From assembly GCF_014646055.1 (NCBI RefSeq), contig NZ_BMMS01000021.1, positions 101,554-165,553 of the forward strand: a stretch of DNA of 64,000 bases, in the 5' to 3' direction. The notes under the pieces are model-generated. The model was not told where the DNA came from. It searched no databases and saw nothing but the letters and a program-made list of their open reading frames with translations. Shown here in pieces: positions 38,935 to 49,411 of this stretch. The position numbers and the translations under genes were made by a program. Within the stretch, counting starts at the first letter, position 1; the number at the start of each line of letters is the position of its first letter. This DNA is from Wenjunlia tyrosinilytica. GTDB lineage: Bacteria; Actinomycetota; Actinomycetes; Streptomycetales; Streptomycetaceae.

Positions 38935-41151
38935 CTAGCCCTTCTCCAAGTACTCCGCCCGGTCGGCGTTCAGGAGGCTGGTCAGGGCGGTTCTCAAGTC
39001 GGGGTGGGATGCCAGGTCGGGGTCCGCCGCTACCAGCGTGGTGGCTTCCTCGCGGGCGGCTTCGATGACGTCTTCGTCCTGGATCACCGCCAGCATCCTC
39101 AGTGAGGAGCGGCTGCCGGACTGGGCCTGGCCCAGGACGTCGCCCTCGCGGCGTTGCTCCAGGTCGATCCTCGACAGCTCGAAGCCGTCCAGGGTGCCCG
39201 CCACCGCGTCGAGGCGCTGCCGGGCCGGGCTGCCGCCCGGCATCTCGCTCACCAGCAGGCACAGGCCCGGGGCGCTGCCCCGGCCCACGCGGCCGCGCAG
39301 CTGGTGGAGCTGGGAGACGCCGAAACGGTCGGCGTCCATGATCACCACGGCCGTGGCGTTGGGCACGTTCACCCCCACCTCGATCACGGTCGTGGCGACG
39401 AGCACGTCCACCTCGCCCGCGGTGAAGCGCCGCATCACGTCGTCCTTGGCGTCCGGGTGCATCCGGCCGTGCAGTGGCTCCACACGGAGCCCGCGCAGCG
39501 GGCCCTCCCGCACCTGCTCGAGGATGTCGACCACGGCGAGCGGCGGGCGCCGTTCCTCCGCGTCGGCGCCGACGTCGTCCACCTCGTCGTCGGAAGCCTT
39601 GCGCCGCCCCTTCGCGGGCGGCTCCTCCTCGTCGCCGATGCGGGGGCACACCACGTAGGCCTGGTGGCCGTTCTCCACCTCCTCGCGGACGCGGTCCCAC
39701 GCCCGGGAGAGGAAGTGCGGCTTCTCCTTGGCGGGCACGACATGCGTGGCGATCGGGGAGCGGCCGGACGGGAGCTGGTCCAGGACCGAGGTCTCCAGGT
39801 CGCCGAAGACCGTCATGGCCACCGTGCGCGGAATCGGGGTCGCGGTCATCACGAGCAGGTGAGGTGGCCGCTCCGCCTTGGCCCTCAGCGCGTCCCGCTG
39901 CTCGACTCCGAAGCGGTGCTGCTCGTCCACGACCACGAGGCCGAGGTCGTGGAACTTCACCTTGTCCTCGATGAGCGCGTGCGTCCCGACCACGATCCCG
40001 GCCTCCCCCGTGACCAGGTCGAGCAGGGCGCGCTTGCGTGCCGCCGCTCCCATCGAGCCCGTCAGGAGCACGACCTTGGTGCCCTCGGCGGAGCCACCGA
40101 GCATCCCGGCCTCCGCCAGCGGGCCCATCATCTCCACGATGGACCGGTGGTGCTGCTGGGCCAGCACCTCCGTGGGAGCGAGCATGGCCGCCTGCCCACC
40201 GCTGTCGACGACCGTGAGCATCGCCCGGAGCCCCACCATGGTCTTGCCGGAGCCCACCTCGCCCTGGAGGAGCCGGTGCATCGGGTGGTCGGTGGCGAGA
40301 TCCGCGAGGATCTCCCCGCAGACCGTCTCCTGGCCTTCGGTGAGGGTGAACGGCAGCCGCTCGTCGAAGGCGGCCAGCAGCCCGTCCTCACGTGGGCGCC
40401 TCGGCACGGCGGGCAGCGAGGAGTCGGCGAGACGGCGCCGGGCGAGCGCCACTTGGAGGACGAAGGCCTCGTCCCACTTCAGCCGTGAGCGCGCCTGCTC
40501 GACCTCCGCCCTGCCGCGCGGCCGGTGGACCTTCTCCAGCGCCTCGGGCAGCGGGATGAGCCCGCGCGACTCACGCAGCGCGCCGGGCAGCGGCTCGCCC
40601 ACCCCCTCCCACGAGGAGGCGTTCAGCGAGTCGAGGGCCACCTCCACGCACTGCGCGATCTTCCACGACTGCATCTTGGCGGCGGCCGGGTAGACGGGGA
40701 TCAGCCGGTTCGCGAACCGCTCGGCGGTGGAGGAGTCGGCGTCCGCGTCGAGGAGCTGGTAGTCGGGGTGGGCGAGCTGCCGGGTCCGGTTGAAGACGGT
40801 GACCTTGCCCGCGAACAGCCCGCGCATGCCCGGACGCAGCTCCCGCTCCCGCCAGCCCTGGTTGAAGAAGACCAGGGTGAGCGAACCCCGGCCGTCGGTG
40901 ACGACCACGTCGAGCCGGTCGCCCCTGCGGCCCCGGAAGGGGACCTTGGTGACCTTGGCGATCTGTGCGACGACGGTGACGTGCTCGTCGACGACGAGGT
41001 CGGTGAGGCTGGTCAGCTCACCGCGCTCGGCGTAGCGGCGCGGATAGTGGTGCAGCAGGTCCCCGACCGTGCGCAGGTCGAGGGCGTCGGCCAGCACTTT
41101 CGACGTGCGGTCGCCGACGAGTTTGCTCAAGCTCATCTCCAGGGCAGCCAT
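38935..41151 (-). CDS. recG: ATP-dependent DNA helicase RecG
   Basis: Branch-migrating helicase that regresses stalled replication forks. The 738-residue protein has an N-terminal OB-fold wedge region (HHYPRRYAERGELTSLTDLV), Walker A GEVGSGKTMVGLRAM, the Walker B variant VVDEQHRFGVEQRD, and helicase motifs V/VI (ATTVIEVGVNVPNATAVVI and GRVGRG). The ATG at 41151 is chosen; MSLSKL at 41136 is an alternative and neither has a strong ribosome binding site. It follows the DAK-domain gene by 37 bases, the common order. Confidence 0.96.
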   Translation of the reverse strand: MAALEMSLSKLVGDRTSKVLADALDLRTVGDLLHHYPRRYAERGELTSLTDLVVDEHVTVVAQIAKVTKVPFRGRRGDRLDVVVTDGRGSLTLVFFNQGWRERELRPGMRGLFAGKVTVFNRTRQLAHPDYQLLDADADSSTAERFANRLIPVYPAAAKMQSWKIAQCVEVALDSLNASSWEGVGEPLPGALRESRGLIPLPEALEKVHRPRGRAEVEQARSRLKWDEAFVLQVALARRRLADSSLPAVPRRPREDGLLAAFDERLPFTLTEGQETVCGEILADLATDHPMHRLLQGEVGSGKTMVGLRAMLTVVDSGGQAAMLAPTEVLAQQHHRSIVEMMGPLAEAGMLGGSAEGTKVVLLTGSMGAAARKRALLDLVTGEAGIVVGTHALIEDKVKFHDLGLVVVDEQHRFGVEQRDALRAKAERPPHLLVMTATPIPRTVAMTVFGDLETSVLDQLPSGRSPIATHVVPAKEKPHFLSRAWDRVREEVENGHQAYVVCPRIGDEEEPPAKGRRKASDDEVDDVGADAEERRPPLAVVDILEQVREGPLRGLRVEPLHGRMHPDAKDDVMRRFTAGEVDVLVATTVIEVGVNVPNATAVVIMDADRFGVSQLHQLRGRVGRGSAPGLCLLVSEMPGGSPARQRLDAVAGTLDGFELSRIDLEQRREGDVLGQAQSGSRSSLRMLAVIQDEDVIEAAREEATTLVAADPDLASHPDLRTALTSLLNADRAEYLEKG

Positions 41152-41188
41152 CGCTGCCCATTTCACACCACGGCGGCGACAGAAGGGG

Positions 41189-42838
41189 TCACTCGACGCC
41201 GATGAGCAGCGGGCAGGTCTCCTGGCCGCCGTGGTAGACGACCGTGTCGACCGCGAGGTGGTGGTCGTGGACATGGGCCTCGAGCCGCTCGGCGAGGCCT
41301 TCGGGAGCGGTGGCGCCGACCACGAGGGTGACCATCTCGCCGCCCGCCGCGAGCATGCGGTCGAGCAGGGTGGTGGCGGTGGCGGCCACCTCGGCGCCGA
41401 TCACGGCCACGTCGCCGTCGATGAGCCCGAGAACGTCCCCGGCCTGGCAGACGCCGGCCATGGTCCAGGACTGGCTCTCGGCGATGGCGAGCTGGGCGTG
41501 GCGGGTGGCGCCGGCGGCCGCGGTCATGGCGACCACGTCCTCGTCGAAGCGGTGGGCGGGCTCGTGGACGGCGAGTGCGGCGATGCCCTGGACGACGGAA
41601 CGGGTGGGGATGAGGGCGACGCGGACCCCGTCCTGGCGGGCGCGCTCGGCGGCGACCGCGGCGGTGTTGCGCAGCGAGGCGTCGTTGGGGAGGAGGACGA
41701 CCTCGCGGGCGTGGGCGCGGCGGATGGCCCCCGCCAGGTCCCCGCTGGCGGGCGGCTGGTCGGGCTCGGCGAGCAGGACGGTGGCCCCGGCGCGGGTGTA
41801 GAGCCGGGCGAGGCCGTCGCCCTCGACCACGGCGACGACGGCGCGCAGCGCGCGCTCCCCCGGCTCGTGCCGGCCGGGGGCCGCCGCGGCGCCGAAGTGG
41901 GTGATGCGGATGCGGTGCGGCCGCCCGGCCTCTATCCCGGCCTCGACGGCGGCGCCCGCGTCGTCCACGTGCACATGGACCTTCCACAGCCCTCCGCCGC
42001 CGACCACGACGAGGGAGTCGCCGAGCCGGTCGAGCTTGGCGCGCAGGGCGGGCAGGGCGGCGTCGGTCGCGTCGAGGAGGTAGATCACCTCGAACGCGGG
42101 CCCGCCGGGGACGGCGTGCGGATCGCCCCGGTCGCATCCGGCGGGGGCGATCCCGTGCGCGGGCGGCCCCTGTACGTACGCCAGCGGGCCCATGGGGGTG
42201 TCGCCGACGGCGGCGTCGGCCAGCGCCGCGAGGACGGCGACGAGGCCGCGTCCTCCGGCGTCCACGACGCCCGCCTTGGCGAGGGCCTGGAGCTGATCGG
42301 GGGTGGCGGCGAGCGCGGTGCGGGCGCCCTGGTGGGCGGCGCGGGCCACGGCGGCCAGGCCGCCCGGCTCTGCCTCGGCGGCGGTGGCCGCGGCGGAGGC
42401 GACGGTGAGCACGGTCCCCTGGACGGGGTGGGCGACGGCCTCGTAGGCGGAGGCGGCGGCCCGGCGCAGCGCCCGGCGCAGCTGGTCCGCGTCGCACGGC
42501 GATCCGTCGCCGTCGGGCGCGAGGACCTCGCTCATGCCGCGCAGCAACTGGGCCAGGATCACGCCGGAGTTGCCGCGCGCGCCGATGAGCGCGCCATGGG
42601 CCATCGCGCGGACGACGTCGCCGAAGGACGGGCTCTCGTCGGAGGTGCCGTATCCGCTGAAGACCGCGTCGACGGCCTGCGCGGCGGACTCGACGGTCAG
42701 GTAGAGGTTGGTCCCGGTGTCCCCGTCCGGCACGGGGTAGACGTTGATCGCGTCGATCTCCTCGCGCGCCTGGCCGAGTGCGTCCAGTGCCAGATGGCAC
42801 CAGGCCCGCACCGCGGGTGCGTCGAGCATGTCCTGCAC
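41189..42838 (-). CDS. DAK (DhaL/DegV-associated) domain protein, YloV-like
   Basis: A 549-residue protein with an N-terminal DhaL nucleotide-binding domain (INVYPVPDGDTGTN with the Mg-binding Asp residues) and C-terminal domains of the YloV family. In firmicutes, the equivalent FakA works with FakB to phosphorylate fatty acids; for Streptomyces that activity is not shown. The GTG at 42838 has GGAGGAGAACCG upstream. It is divergent from rpmB and precedes recG, the conserved actinobacterial order (rpmB / DAK-recG). Confidence 0.88.
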   Translation of the reverse strand: MQDMLDAPAVRAWCHLALDALGQAREEIDAINVYPVPDGDTGTNLYLTVESAAQAVDAVFSGYGTSDESPSFGDVVRAMAHGALIGARGNSGVILAQLLRGMSEVLAPDGDGSPCDADQLRRALRRAAASAYEAVAHPVQGTVLTVASAAATAAEAEPGGLAAVARAAHQGARTALAATPDQLQALAKAGVVDAGGRGLVAVLAALADAAVGDTPMGPLAYVQGPPAHGIAPAGCDRGDPHAVPGGPAFEVIYLLDATDAALPALRAKLDRLGDSLVVVGGGGLWKVHVHVDDAGAAVEAGIEAGRPHRIRITHFGAAAAPGRHEPGERALRAVVAVVEGDGLARLYTRAGATVLLAEPDQPPASGDLAGAIRRAHAREVVLLPNDASLRNTAAVAAERARQDGVRVALIPTRSVVQGIAALAVHEPAHRFDEDVVAMTAAAGATRHAQLAIAESQSWTMAGVCQAGDVLGLIDGDVAVIGAEVAATATTLLDRMLAAGGEMVTLVVGATAPEGLAERLEAHVHDHHLAVDTVVYHGGQETCPLLIGVE

Positions 42839-42961
42839 CGGTTCTCCTCCCAGGGGCGCGTCCGGCGGGACGGCCCAGTTGGCCAGCGGCCGATCGTAGC
42901 CGCCGGGCTGCTTGCCAAGCCGGATCGCCCTCGGGGAAGAGCTGTCCCTGGTCATGGTAGT

Positions 42962-42991
42962 TTCGCTGTTCGGGAGAGGCCGTTGTATGCT
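42962..42991 (+). promoter_or_regulatory. Possible rpmB promoter
   Basis: TTCGCT and TATGCT are separated by 18 bases, about 120 bases upstream of the rpmB start, in the divergent gap with the DAK-domain gene. The -10 is good and the -35 weak, so this is tentative. Confidence 0.35.
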
Positions 42992-43114
42992 TCTCCGGTT
43001 GCCCGATACACATCGGGCCCTCAAACCCTCGGTAACCGACCGGTCGCGTCGAAGGACGTTCGGTCACTGCCGGGAAATTCACCGTAAGTGATCCTGAAGT
43101 CTTTGGAGTGACCC

Positions 43115-43300
43115 GTGGCTGCCAACTGCGACGTCTGCGGCAAGGGGCCGGGCTTCGGCAACAACATTTCGCACTCGCACCGCCGTACTCGCCGTCGTTG
43201 GAACCCCAACATCCAGACGGTGCGTGCCGTGGTCGGTCGGACGCCGAAGCGGCTCAACGTCTGCACCTCGTGCATCAAGGCCGGCAAGGTCTCGCGCTGA
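43115..43300 (+). CDS. rpmB: 50S ribosomal protein L28
   Basis: A 61-residue ribosomal protein with CDVCG near the N-terminus and [12 protein letters not shown] at the C-terminus, so both CxxC pairs of the zinc-binding form are present. The core [13 protein letters not shown] is standard. The GTG at 43115 has GGAGTG upstream. It is followed by a strong terminator at 43332-43359. Confidence 0.97.
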   Translation: MAANCDVCGKGPGFGNNISHSHRRTRRRWNPNIQTVRAVVGRTPKRLNVCTSCIKAGKVSR

Positions 43301-43331
43301 CGCGTAGGCAGCCGGTTTCACCGAGGCTTTG

Positions 43332-43359
43332 AGCCGGTCCACCTGTGGGTGGGCCGGCT
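43332..43359. terminator. Terminator after rpmB
   Basis: A 12-bp stem (43332-43343 with 43348-43359, one G-U pair) around a 4-base loop, followed on the plus strand by a T-rich tract. It ends rpmB and could also stop convergent thiD transcription. Confidence 0.85.
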
Positions 43360-43399
43360 TTCTGCTGTCCGCGCCTCGACACGCGCCGCCCGCGCGGCC

Positions 43400-44191
43400 T
43401 CAGTCCCGGCTGCGCCAGCCGTGGTCCACCGGGCCTATGCCCGCGCCCAGCGGGAAGCCGCCCCTTATGGCCCCGGTGATGTACTCCTTGGCGGCGGCCA
43501 CGGCCTGCGGCGGCTCGTTCCCCATGGCGAGGAACGAGGCCACCGCGCTGGCGAGCGTGCATCCGGTGCCGTGCGTGTGCCGGTTGTCGTGGCGCTCGGC
43601 GCGGAACCAGTGCTCCCGACGGCCGTCGAAGAGCAGGTCCGCCGCCTCCCCCTCCAGGTGGCCGCCCTTGATCAGCGCCCATTTCGGCCCGAACGCCAGC
43701 ACCGCCTCCGCGGCCTCGCGCATGGTGCTCTCGCCGGTCACCTTCACCCCCGTGAGCTGTTCGACCTCGTAGAGGTTCGGGGTGACGACCGTGGCGACGG
43801 GCAGGAGCCGGGTGCGGACGGTGTCCACGGCCTCGGCGGCGAGCAGGGGGTCGCCGTGCTTGGAGACGCCCACCGGGTCGACCACCACCGGCACCTCGGC
43901 GTCGGCGAGCAGCCCCGCCACCGTCTCCACCAGCTCCGCCGACGCCAGCATGCCGGTCTTGATGGCGTCGACGCCTATGTCGTCGACGACGCTGCGGAAC
44001 TGCTGCCGCACCGCCTCGGCGGGCAACTCCCAGTACCCCTGGACTCCCACGGAGTTCTGGGCGGTCACCGCAGCGATCACGCTCATGCCGTGCACCCCGA
44101 GGGCCAGCATGGTCTTCAGGTCCGCCTGAATGCCCGCCCCGCCCCCGGAGTCGGAGCCGGCGACGGTCAGTACGCGAGGAGGTGTCTGCAT
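43400..44191 (-). CDS. thiD: Hydroxymethylpyrimidine (phosphomethylpyrimidine) kinase ThiD
   Basis: Kinase for the pyrimidine half of thiamine. The 263-residue protein has [20 protein letters not shown] at the N-terminus, [10 protein letters not shown], and the C-terminal anion-binding [16 protein letters not shown]. The ATG at 44191 is family-based; the open frame upstream is fused to unrelated sequence in another gene. It is 23 bases after thiL. Confidence 0.95.
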   Translation of the reverse strand: MQTPPRVLTVAGSDSGGGAGIQADLKTMLALGVHGMSVIAAVTAQNSVGVQGYWELPAEAVRQQFRSVVDDIGVDAIKTGMLASAELVETVAGLLADAEVPVVVDPVGVSKHGDPLLAAEAVDTVRTRLLPVATVVTPNLYEVEQLTGVKVTGESTMREAAEAVLAFGPKWALIKGGHLEGEAADLLFDGRREHWFRAERHDNRHTHGTGCTLASAVASFLAMGNEPPQAVAAAKEYITGAIRGGFPLGAGIGPVDHGWRSRD

Positions 44192-44214
44192 ACCTGCGAA
44201 CCTAACGCGTCGTC

Positions 44215-45180
44215 CTACTGCTCGCCGAAGTGGTCCCAGCCGCCCGCGGTGTCCCACGGGGCGCCGTCCACGGTCACCTGCGGCTTGCCCCCGGCGCGGC
44301 CGACCTCGCCGATGACCCGCCAGCGCGCCGGCAGCTTCACCTCCGGCGGGAAGGTGGCCACGATGGCGTGGTCCTCGCCCCCGGACAGCACCCACTGGAG
44401 CGGGTCCACACCGACCGCCTGGCCGATGTCGGACATCTGGGCGGGGACGTCGAAGTCGGCGGCCTTCAGGTCGATCCGCACTTCGCTGGCCTCCGCGATG
44501 TGCCCGAGGTCGGCCACGAGGCCGTCGCTGACGTCGGTCATGGAGGTGGCGCCGAGCTCGGCGGCCGCCGGGCCCGCGTGGTACGGCGGTTCGGGGCGGC
44601 GGTGGGCCTCGACGAACGCGCGCGGGGACCGGAATCCGCGCGAGAGCACCGCGTGCCCGGCGGCGGACCAGCCGAGCCAGCCGGTCACCGCGACGACGTC
44701 CCCCGGCTTGGCGCCGGAGCGGGTGACCGCGTCCTTGCCGCGCAGGTCGCCCAGCGCCGTGATGGCCACCGTGATCACGTCCCCGCGCACCACGTCGCCG
44801 CCGACCACGGCAGCCCCCGCCACATGGCACTCGTCGCGGATGCCGTCCATCAGCTCGACCGGCCAGGTCGCGGGCAGGTCGGCGGGGACGACGAGGCCGA
44901 GCAGGAGCGCGGTGGGCACCGCCCCCATGGCCGCGACGTCGGCGAGGTTCTGCGCGGCTGCCTTGCGGCCCACGTCGTACGCGGTCGACCAGTCCCGGCG
45001 GAAGTGCCTGCCCTCGAGCAGGATGTCCGTGGTGGCCACCACGCGCTGATCGGGGGCGGCCACGACCGCCGCGTCGTCCCCGGGGCCGAGCTCGACCGCG
45101 GGGGTGCTGGGCAGCCGGGCGGTCAGCTCCCGGATCAACCCGAACTCCCCCAGCTCGCCGACGGTGCCCTTCATCTCCAT
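44215..45180 (-). CDS. thiL: Thiamine-monophosphate kinase ThiL
   Basis: Last step of thiamine diphosphate synthesis. The 321-residue protein has [17 protein letters not shown], the metal- and ATP-binding [26 protein letters not shown], and the C-terminal [14 protein letters not shown]. The ATG at 45180 has GGGAGAGGC upstream; ATG 45174 is close behind. It is adjacent to thiD and divergent from the Lrp-type gene. Confidence 0.95.
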   Translation of the reverse strand: MEMKGTVGELGEFGLIRELTARLPSTPAVELGPGDDAAVVAAPDQRVVATTDILLEGRHFRRDWSTAYDVGRKAAAQNLADVAAMGAVPTALLLGLVVPADLPATWPVELMDGIRDECHVAGAAVVGGDVVRGDVITVAITALGDLRGKDAVTRSGAKPGDVVAVTGWLGWSAAGHAVLSRGFRSPRAFVEAHRRPEPPYHAGPAAAELGATSMTDVSDGLVADLGHIAEASEVRIDLKAADFDVPAQMSDIGQAVGVDPLQWVLSGGEDHAIVATFPPEVKLPARWRVIGEVGRAGGKPQVTVDGAPWDTAGGWDHFGEQ

Positions 45181-45334
45181 GCCTCTCCCGAGCCTCTCCC
45201 GATCCTGAATTCCGTGTCCGGGCGGCCCGCCGCCCGCCACCCGCCTGCTGAGGTCTCCCCGCCTCAATCGGTGACGCGGTACCGTTGCGTCCCCATCCAC
45301 ATGATCCTCGTACGCGCCTGCCTGGAGGTCGTTC

Positions 45335-45568
45335 GTGGTACAGGCATACATCCTGATCCAGACAGAGGTCGGCAAGGCGTCGTCGGTCGCCGAGACGATC
45401 TCCAAAATCACTGGAGTGATCACGGCGGAGGACGTCACGGGACCCTATGACGTCATCGTCCGAGCGCAAGCGGAGACCGTGGACGAACTGGGACAACTGG
45501 TGGTCGCCAAGGTCCAGCAGGTGGAGGGCATCACACGCACCCTGACCTGCCCCGTGGTCCATATCTAG
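45335..45568 (+). CDS. Stand-alone Lrp/AsnC ligand-binding (RAM) domain protein
   Basis: A 77-residue protein consisting only of the amino-acid-binding domain of Lrp/AsnC regulators: [20 protein letters not shown], the turn [20 protein letters not shown], and [18 protein letters not shown]. There is no DNA-binding part. It is likely a dimer or higher oligomer that senses an amino acid; its effect is unknown. GTG start. The next gene starts 26 bases later on the same strand. Confidence 0.9.
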   Translation: MVQAYILIQTEVGKASSVAETISKITGVITAEDVTGPYDVIVRAQAETVDELGQLVVAKVQQVEGITRTLTCPVVHI

Positions 45569-45594
45569 TTCCAGCCCCCGTCTATGCTCGGCCG

Positions 45595-46107
45595 GTGAGA
45601 CATCGAAACCACCGGCCGCGGTTCCGCACCTGGTTCTGGTCCGCGCCCCTGTGCGCAGCCGGTCTGCTGCTCTCGCTGACCGGCTGCTCCGGGGGCGCTG
45701 TCGATACGGAGCCCCCGCCCTCCCCCGATGGCGCCACGGCACGGTTGTGCAAGGCGCTGCACCGCGCTCTGCCGGACAAGGTGAACGGACTCGAGCGCCG
45801 CGGCACCGACCCCGACTCCGATCTGACCGCGGCCTGGGGCGGCAAGCCCGTGGTGCTGCGCTGCGGGGTCCCGCTGCCGTCCGAGCTGACGCCCGGCACC
45901 GAAGACTACAACCCGTCCGCCCCGTCGGTGGGGGCCAACGGCGTCTACTGGCTGCCGCGGAAGTCGCGCGAGGGGGTCCGGTTCGTCACCGTGGAGCGCG
46001 AGGCGAATGTGGAGGTGTGGGTGCCCCGCGACTACGCGCCCGGCTACCCCGATGCCCTGCTCGACCTCGCCGACGCGGTGAAAAAGACCGTGCCCGAACG
46101 GCTGTGA
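45595..46107 (+). CDS. DUF3515-type lipoprotein
   Basis: A 170-residue lipoprotein: a basic N-terminus and hydrophobic segment lead to the lipobox LTGC near residue 31. The mature part has [35 protein letters not shown] and VYWLPRK. Family recognised as the actinobacterial DUF3515; no function known. GTG start at 45595. Confidence 0.85.
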   Translation: MRHRNHRPRFRTWFWSAPLCAAGLLLSLTGCSGGAVDTEPPPSPDGATARLCKALHRALPDKVNGLERRGTDPDSDLTAAWGGKPVVLRCGVPLPSELTPGTEDYNPSAPSVGANGVYWLPRKSREGVRFVTVEREANVEVWVPRDYAPGYPDALLDLADAVKKTVPERL

Positions 46108-46196
46108 CGAGCGGCCGGACCGCCTCGCCTCCGACGAGCGGCGCCGCCCGAACGGCTGCGGCGAGCGCCTGCCCCGGGCGGATGCCCGGAGCCGGG

Positions 46197-46306
46197 CCCG
46201 AGGGGGCCGGTGGAGCTCAGCGCAGGCCGGTGGCCCGAGGGGGTCGGCGGAGCTCAGCGCAGGCCGGTGGCCCGAGGGGCCGGTGGAGCTCAGCGCAGGC
46301 CGGTGG
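46197..46306. repeat. Three 36-37-bp repeats copying the 3' end of ddlA
   Basis: Units at 46197-46233, 46234-46270 and 46271-46306, of the form cccgagggggccggtggagc followed by tcagcgcaggccggtgg. The third overlaps the last codons and the stop of ddlA, so each unit (minus strand) reads TGLR-stop. The array probably arose by duplicating the end of the gene into its downstream region. Confidence 0.85.
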
Positions 46307-47456
46307 AGCGGCGCAGGGCGGCCCGCACCAGCAGGTCGATGAGCTCGGGATAGGAGACGCCGCTCTCCTGCCACATGCGCGGGTACATCGAGATCGGGGT
46401 GAAGCCCGGCATGGTGTTGATCTCGTTGATGACGAACTCGCCGCTGTCGAGCAGGAAGAAGTCGGCGCGCACCAGCCCCTCGCAGGAGGCCGCGTCGAAC
46501 GCCTGGACGGCCAACTCCTGCACCCGGGCGGTCTGCTCGGGGGTGAGCGGCGCGGGCACCAGCCCCTCGGCGGAGTCGATGTACTTCGCCTCGAAGTCGT
46601 AGAAGTCGTGGGCGGTCACCGGCGGGATCTCGGCGGGCACGCTCGCGCGCGGCCCGTCCTCGAACTCCAGCACGCCGCACTCGATCTCACGGCCGCGCAG
46701 CAGTGCCTCGATCAGCACCTTGGGGTCGTGGCGGCGGGCCTGCTCGATCGCCTCGTCGAGGTCCTCGACGCGGTCGACCTTGGTGATGCCCATGCTGGAG
46801 CCGGCGCGGGCGGGCTTCACGAACACCGGCCACCCGTGGTCCGCGGCGAAGCCGACGACACGGGCGTGCGCGGCGGAGGGGTCCTTCTCCCACTCGCGGG
46901 GGCGGATCACCGTGTAGGGGCCGACGGGCAGCCCGAACGAGGTGAAGACCCGCTTCATGTACTCCTTGTCCATGCCGACGGCGCTGGAGAGCACTCCGGA
47001 GCCGACGTAGGGGACGCCGGAGAGCTCCAGCAGGCCCTGGAGGGTGCCGTCCTCGCCGTAGGGGCCGTGCAGCATCGGGAAGACCACGTCGACCTCGCCG
47101 AGCGCCTTGGGCACGGAGCCGGGCTCGGAGTAGACGACCTCGCGGTTGCCGGGGTCGACGGGGAGCACCACGGCGCCCTCGTGGTCGCGGACCTGCTCGA
47201 CGCTCGGCATCTTGCGGTCGGTGATGCCCATGCGGTCGGGCTCGTCGGCCGTCAGGGCCCAGCGGCCGTCGGCGGTGATGCCGATGGGAAGCACGTCGTA
47301 CTTCGACCTGTCGATGGCGCGCAGCACGCTGGCGGCGGTGACCACGGACACTCCGTGCTCGGAGCTGCGTCCGCCGAAGACGACGGCGACGCGCGGCTTG
47401 CGGAGCGGGGCCGCGGGGCTCTGGTCGGGGCTCTGGGAGGAAGGCTGATTGCTCAT
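46290..47456 (-). CDS. ddl: D-alanine--D-alanine ligase
   Basis: ATP-grasp ligase that makes D-Ala-D-Ala for peptidoglycan. The 388-residue protein has VFGGRSSEHGVSVVTAASVL, FPMLHGPYGEDGTLQGLLEL, VKPARAGSSMGITKV and the C-terminal EINTMPGFTPISMYPRMW. It is complete, with an ATG start. It follows gpsA with a 60-base gap. Confidence 0.97.
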   Translation of the reverse strand: MSNQPSSQSPDQSPAAPLRKPRVAVVFGGRSSEHGVSVVTAASVLRAIDRSKYDVLPIGITADGRWALTADEPDRMGITDRKMPSVEQVRDHEGAVVLPVDPGNREVVYSEPGSVPKALGEVDVVFPMLHGPYGEDGTLQGLLELSGVPYVGSGVLSSAVGMDKEYMKRVFTSFGLPVGPYTVIRPREWEKDPSAAHARVVGFAADHGWPVFVKPARAGSSMGITKVDRVEDLDEAIEQARRHDPKVLIEALLRGREIECGVLEFEDGPRASVPAEIPPVTAHDFYDFEAKYIDSAEGLVPAPLTPEQTARVQELAVQAFDAASCEGLVRADFFLLDSGEFVINEINTMPGFTPISMYPRMWQESGVSYPELIDLLVRAALRRSTGLR

Positions 47457-47516
47457 GTCGCGGTCGAGACTATCGCGCGGTATCGGTCAAGTCAGCGTCC
47501 AGCGCGCCGCGGTCAC

Positions 47517-48521
47517 TCACCGTCGCTCGGGCTTCGCCGAACGGGACATGAGCTCCTTCAGGCTCACCAGCGGCGGCTTGCCGTTGTGCACGATGGCCAC
47601 GACGGTCTCCGTGATGGGCATGTCGACGCCGTGTCGCTGCGCCAGGTCGAGCACGGATTCGCAGGACTTCACGCCTTCGGCGGTCTGCCGGGTGACCGCG
47701 ATGGTCTCCTCCAGCGTCATACCGCGGCCGAGGTTGGTGCCGAAGGTGTGGTTGCGCGACAGGGGCGAGGAGCACGTGGCCACGAGGTCGCCCAAACCGG
47801 CCAGCCCCGCGAAGGTGTGGGCGTCCGCGCCCATGGCGATGCCCAGGCGGGTGGTCTCGGCCAGGCCCCGGGTTATCAGCGATGCCTTGGTGTTGTCGCC
47901 CAGCCCCATGCCGTCGGCGATGCCCACCGCGAGCGCGATGACGTTCTTCACCGCGCCGCCGAGCTCGCACCCGACGACATCGGTGTTGGTGTAGGGGCGG
48001 AAGTAGGCCGTGTGGCAGGCGGTCTGAAGCCGCTGGGCCACACTCTCGTCGCGGCAGGCGACAACGCTGGCGGCGGGCTGGCGGCCGGCGATCTCCTTGG
48101 CCAGGTTGGGGCCGCTGAGCACGGCCACCCGGTCGGGGGACGCCTTGGCGACCTCCTCGATGACCTCGCTCATGCGCTTGGCCGTGCCGAGTTCGACGCC
48201 CTTCATGAGGGAGACCAGCACGGTGTCGGGGGCGAACGCGGGCGCCCACTGGGCGAGGTTCTCGCGCAGGGTCTGGGAGGGAACGGCGAGTACGGCGAAC
48301 TCGGCGCCCTCGGCGGCGGCCACCGGATCGGTGGTGGCCCGCACCCGCTCGGGCAGCTCGATCCCCGGCAGGTAGTCGGGGTTGACGCGGGTGGTGTTGA
48401 CCGCTTCGACGAGGTCGGCGCGCCGTCCCCACAAGGTCACCTCGCATCCGGCGTCGGCGAGGACCATGCCGAAGGTCGTCCCCCACGAACCCGTGCCGTA
48501 CACCGCCACGCGCGTGCTCAC
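47517..48521 (-). CDS. gpsA: NAD(P)H-dependent glycerol-3-phosphate dehydrogenase
   Basis: Makes sn-glycerol 3-phosphate for membrane lipids. The 334-residue protein starts [20 protein letters not shown] (NAD-binding) and has [20 protein letters not shown] with the catalytic Lys. Its GTG overlaps the stop of plsC by four bases (GTGA), so the two steps of phosphatidate synthesis are coupled. Confidence 0.97.
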   Translation of the reverse strand: MSTRVAVYGTGSWGTTFGMVLADAGCEVTLWGRRADLVEAVNTTRVNPDYLPGIELPERVRATTDPVAAAEGAEFAVLAVPSQTLRENLAQWAPAFAPDTVLVSLMKGVELGTAKRMSEVIEEVAKASPDRVAVLSGPNLAKEIAGRQPAASVVACRDESVAQRLQTACHTAYFRPYTNTDVVGCELGGAVKNVIALAVGIADGMGLGDNTKASLITRGLAETTRLGIAMGADAHTFAGLAGLGDLVATCSSPLSRNHTFGTNLGRGMTLEETIAVTRQTAEGVKSCESVLDLAQRHGVDMPITETVVAIVHNGKPPLVSLKELMSRSAKPERR

Positions 48522-49411
48522 TGGCTGCTCTCCCCGGTCTCCGCGGTCCTCGCGGCCTCGGCGGTGCCGGGCTTCGCGGCCCCGTTGGTGCCGGGCTTCG
48601 CGGCCCCGTTGGCGCCGGCGGTGTCGGCCGGGGCGGGGGCCGCGGCCACCTGCTTCTTCTCCGAGCGCTCCAGAATCTGCCGCTTGGCGGCGGCCGCGGC
48701 GATCCTGCGGCGCTCGTCGTAGCTGCCGGTGGGGGCGGGCTCGTCACGCAGCTCGGCCAGCAGCGCCGTCACCGACTCCATGATCGTGTCGGTGGCACCG
48801 CGCAGCACGTCGACCGTCGGATCCTTGCCCAGGTAGGCCGACAGGTCCACCGGCGGCCCGGCCAGCACCCTGAAGGTCTTGCGGGGGAAGAGGCGCAGCC
48901 TCTTCTCCTTGGCGTACGGCGGCATGGCCTCGTGGGCGCCCCACTGGGCGACGGGCACCACGGGGGCTCCGGTCATCAGGGCGATCCGGGCCGCGCCGGT
49001 CTTCCCGGTCATCGGCCACAGGTCCGGATCGCGGGTGAGCGTGCCCTCGGGGTACACCGCCACGCATTCGCCGGAGTTGACCGCGTCGACGGCGGCCTTG
49101 AAGGCGGTGGCGGCGTCGGTGGACTCGCGGTAGACCGGGATCTGGCCCGTGCCGCGGAGCATCATGCCGACGAACGGGGCCTTGAAAAGACCGGCCTTCG
49201 CCAGGAATCGCGGGACGCGGCCGCTGTTGTACTGGAAGTGGGCATAGGACAGCGGATCGAGATACGAGTTGTGGTTCACAACTGTGATGAATCCGCCCGC
49301 GGCGGGAATGTGCTCCATTCCGCGCCAGTCCCGCTTGAAGAGAACCACCAGCAGCGGTTTGCAGATGATCGCTGCCAAGCGGTACCAGAAGCCGATTCTG
49401 CGGCGGGACAC
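48518..49411 (-). CDS. plsC: 1-acyl-sn-glycerol-3-phosphate acyltransferase
   Basis: Membrane acyltransferase with the NHNSYLDPL catalytic box (NHxxxxD), [13 protein letters not shown] and [13 protein letters not shown]. The 297-residue protein has a C-terminal Ala/Lys/Gly/Pro-rich tail with the repeat NGAAKPGT. The GTG at 49411 has GAGGAGGG seven bases upstream. It is coupled to gpsA and divergent from cofC, with which it shares a 179-base promoter region. Confidence 0.93.
   Translation of the reverse strand: MSRRRIGFWYRLAAIICKPLLVVLFKRDWRGMEHIPAAGGFITVVNHNSYLDPLSYAHFQYNSGRVPRFLAKAGLFKAPFVGMMLRGTGQIPVYRESTDAATAFKAAVDAVNSGECVAVYPEGTLTRDPDLWPMTGKTGAARIALMTGAPVVPVAQWGAHEAMPPYAKEKRLRLFPRKTFRVLAGPPVDLSAYLGKDPTVDVLRGATDTIMESVTALLAELRDEPAPTGSYDERRRIAAAAAKRQILERSEKKQVAAAPAPADTAGANGAAKPGTNGAAKPGTAEAARTAETGESSQ

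Noticed and set aside
41163..43082. A 639-residue Arg-rich minus-strand ORF over the DAK-domain gene
   Set aside because: Frame-shifted shadow of the DAK gene caused by high GC; composition is almost only Arg, Gly, Ala and Pro.
42898..43114. Riboswitch or ribosomal-protein leader upstream of rpmB
   Set aside because: No matching conserved structure was recognised; only a weak promoter-like pair was seen.
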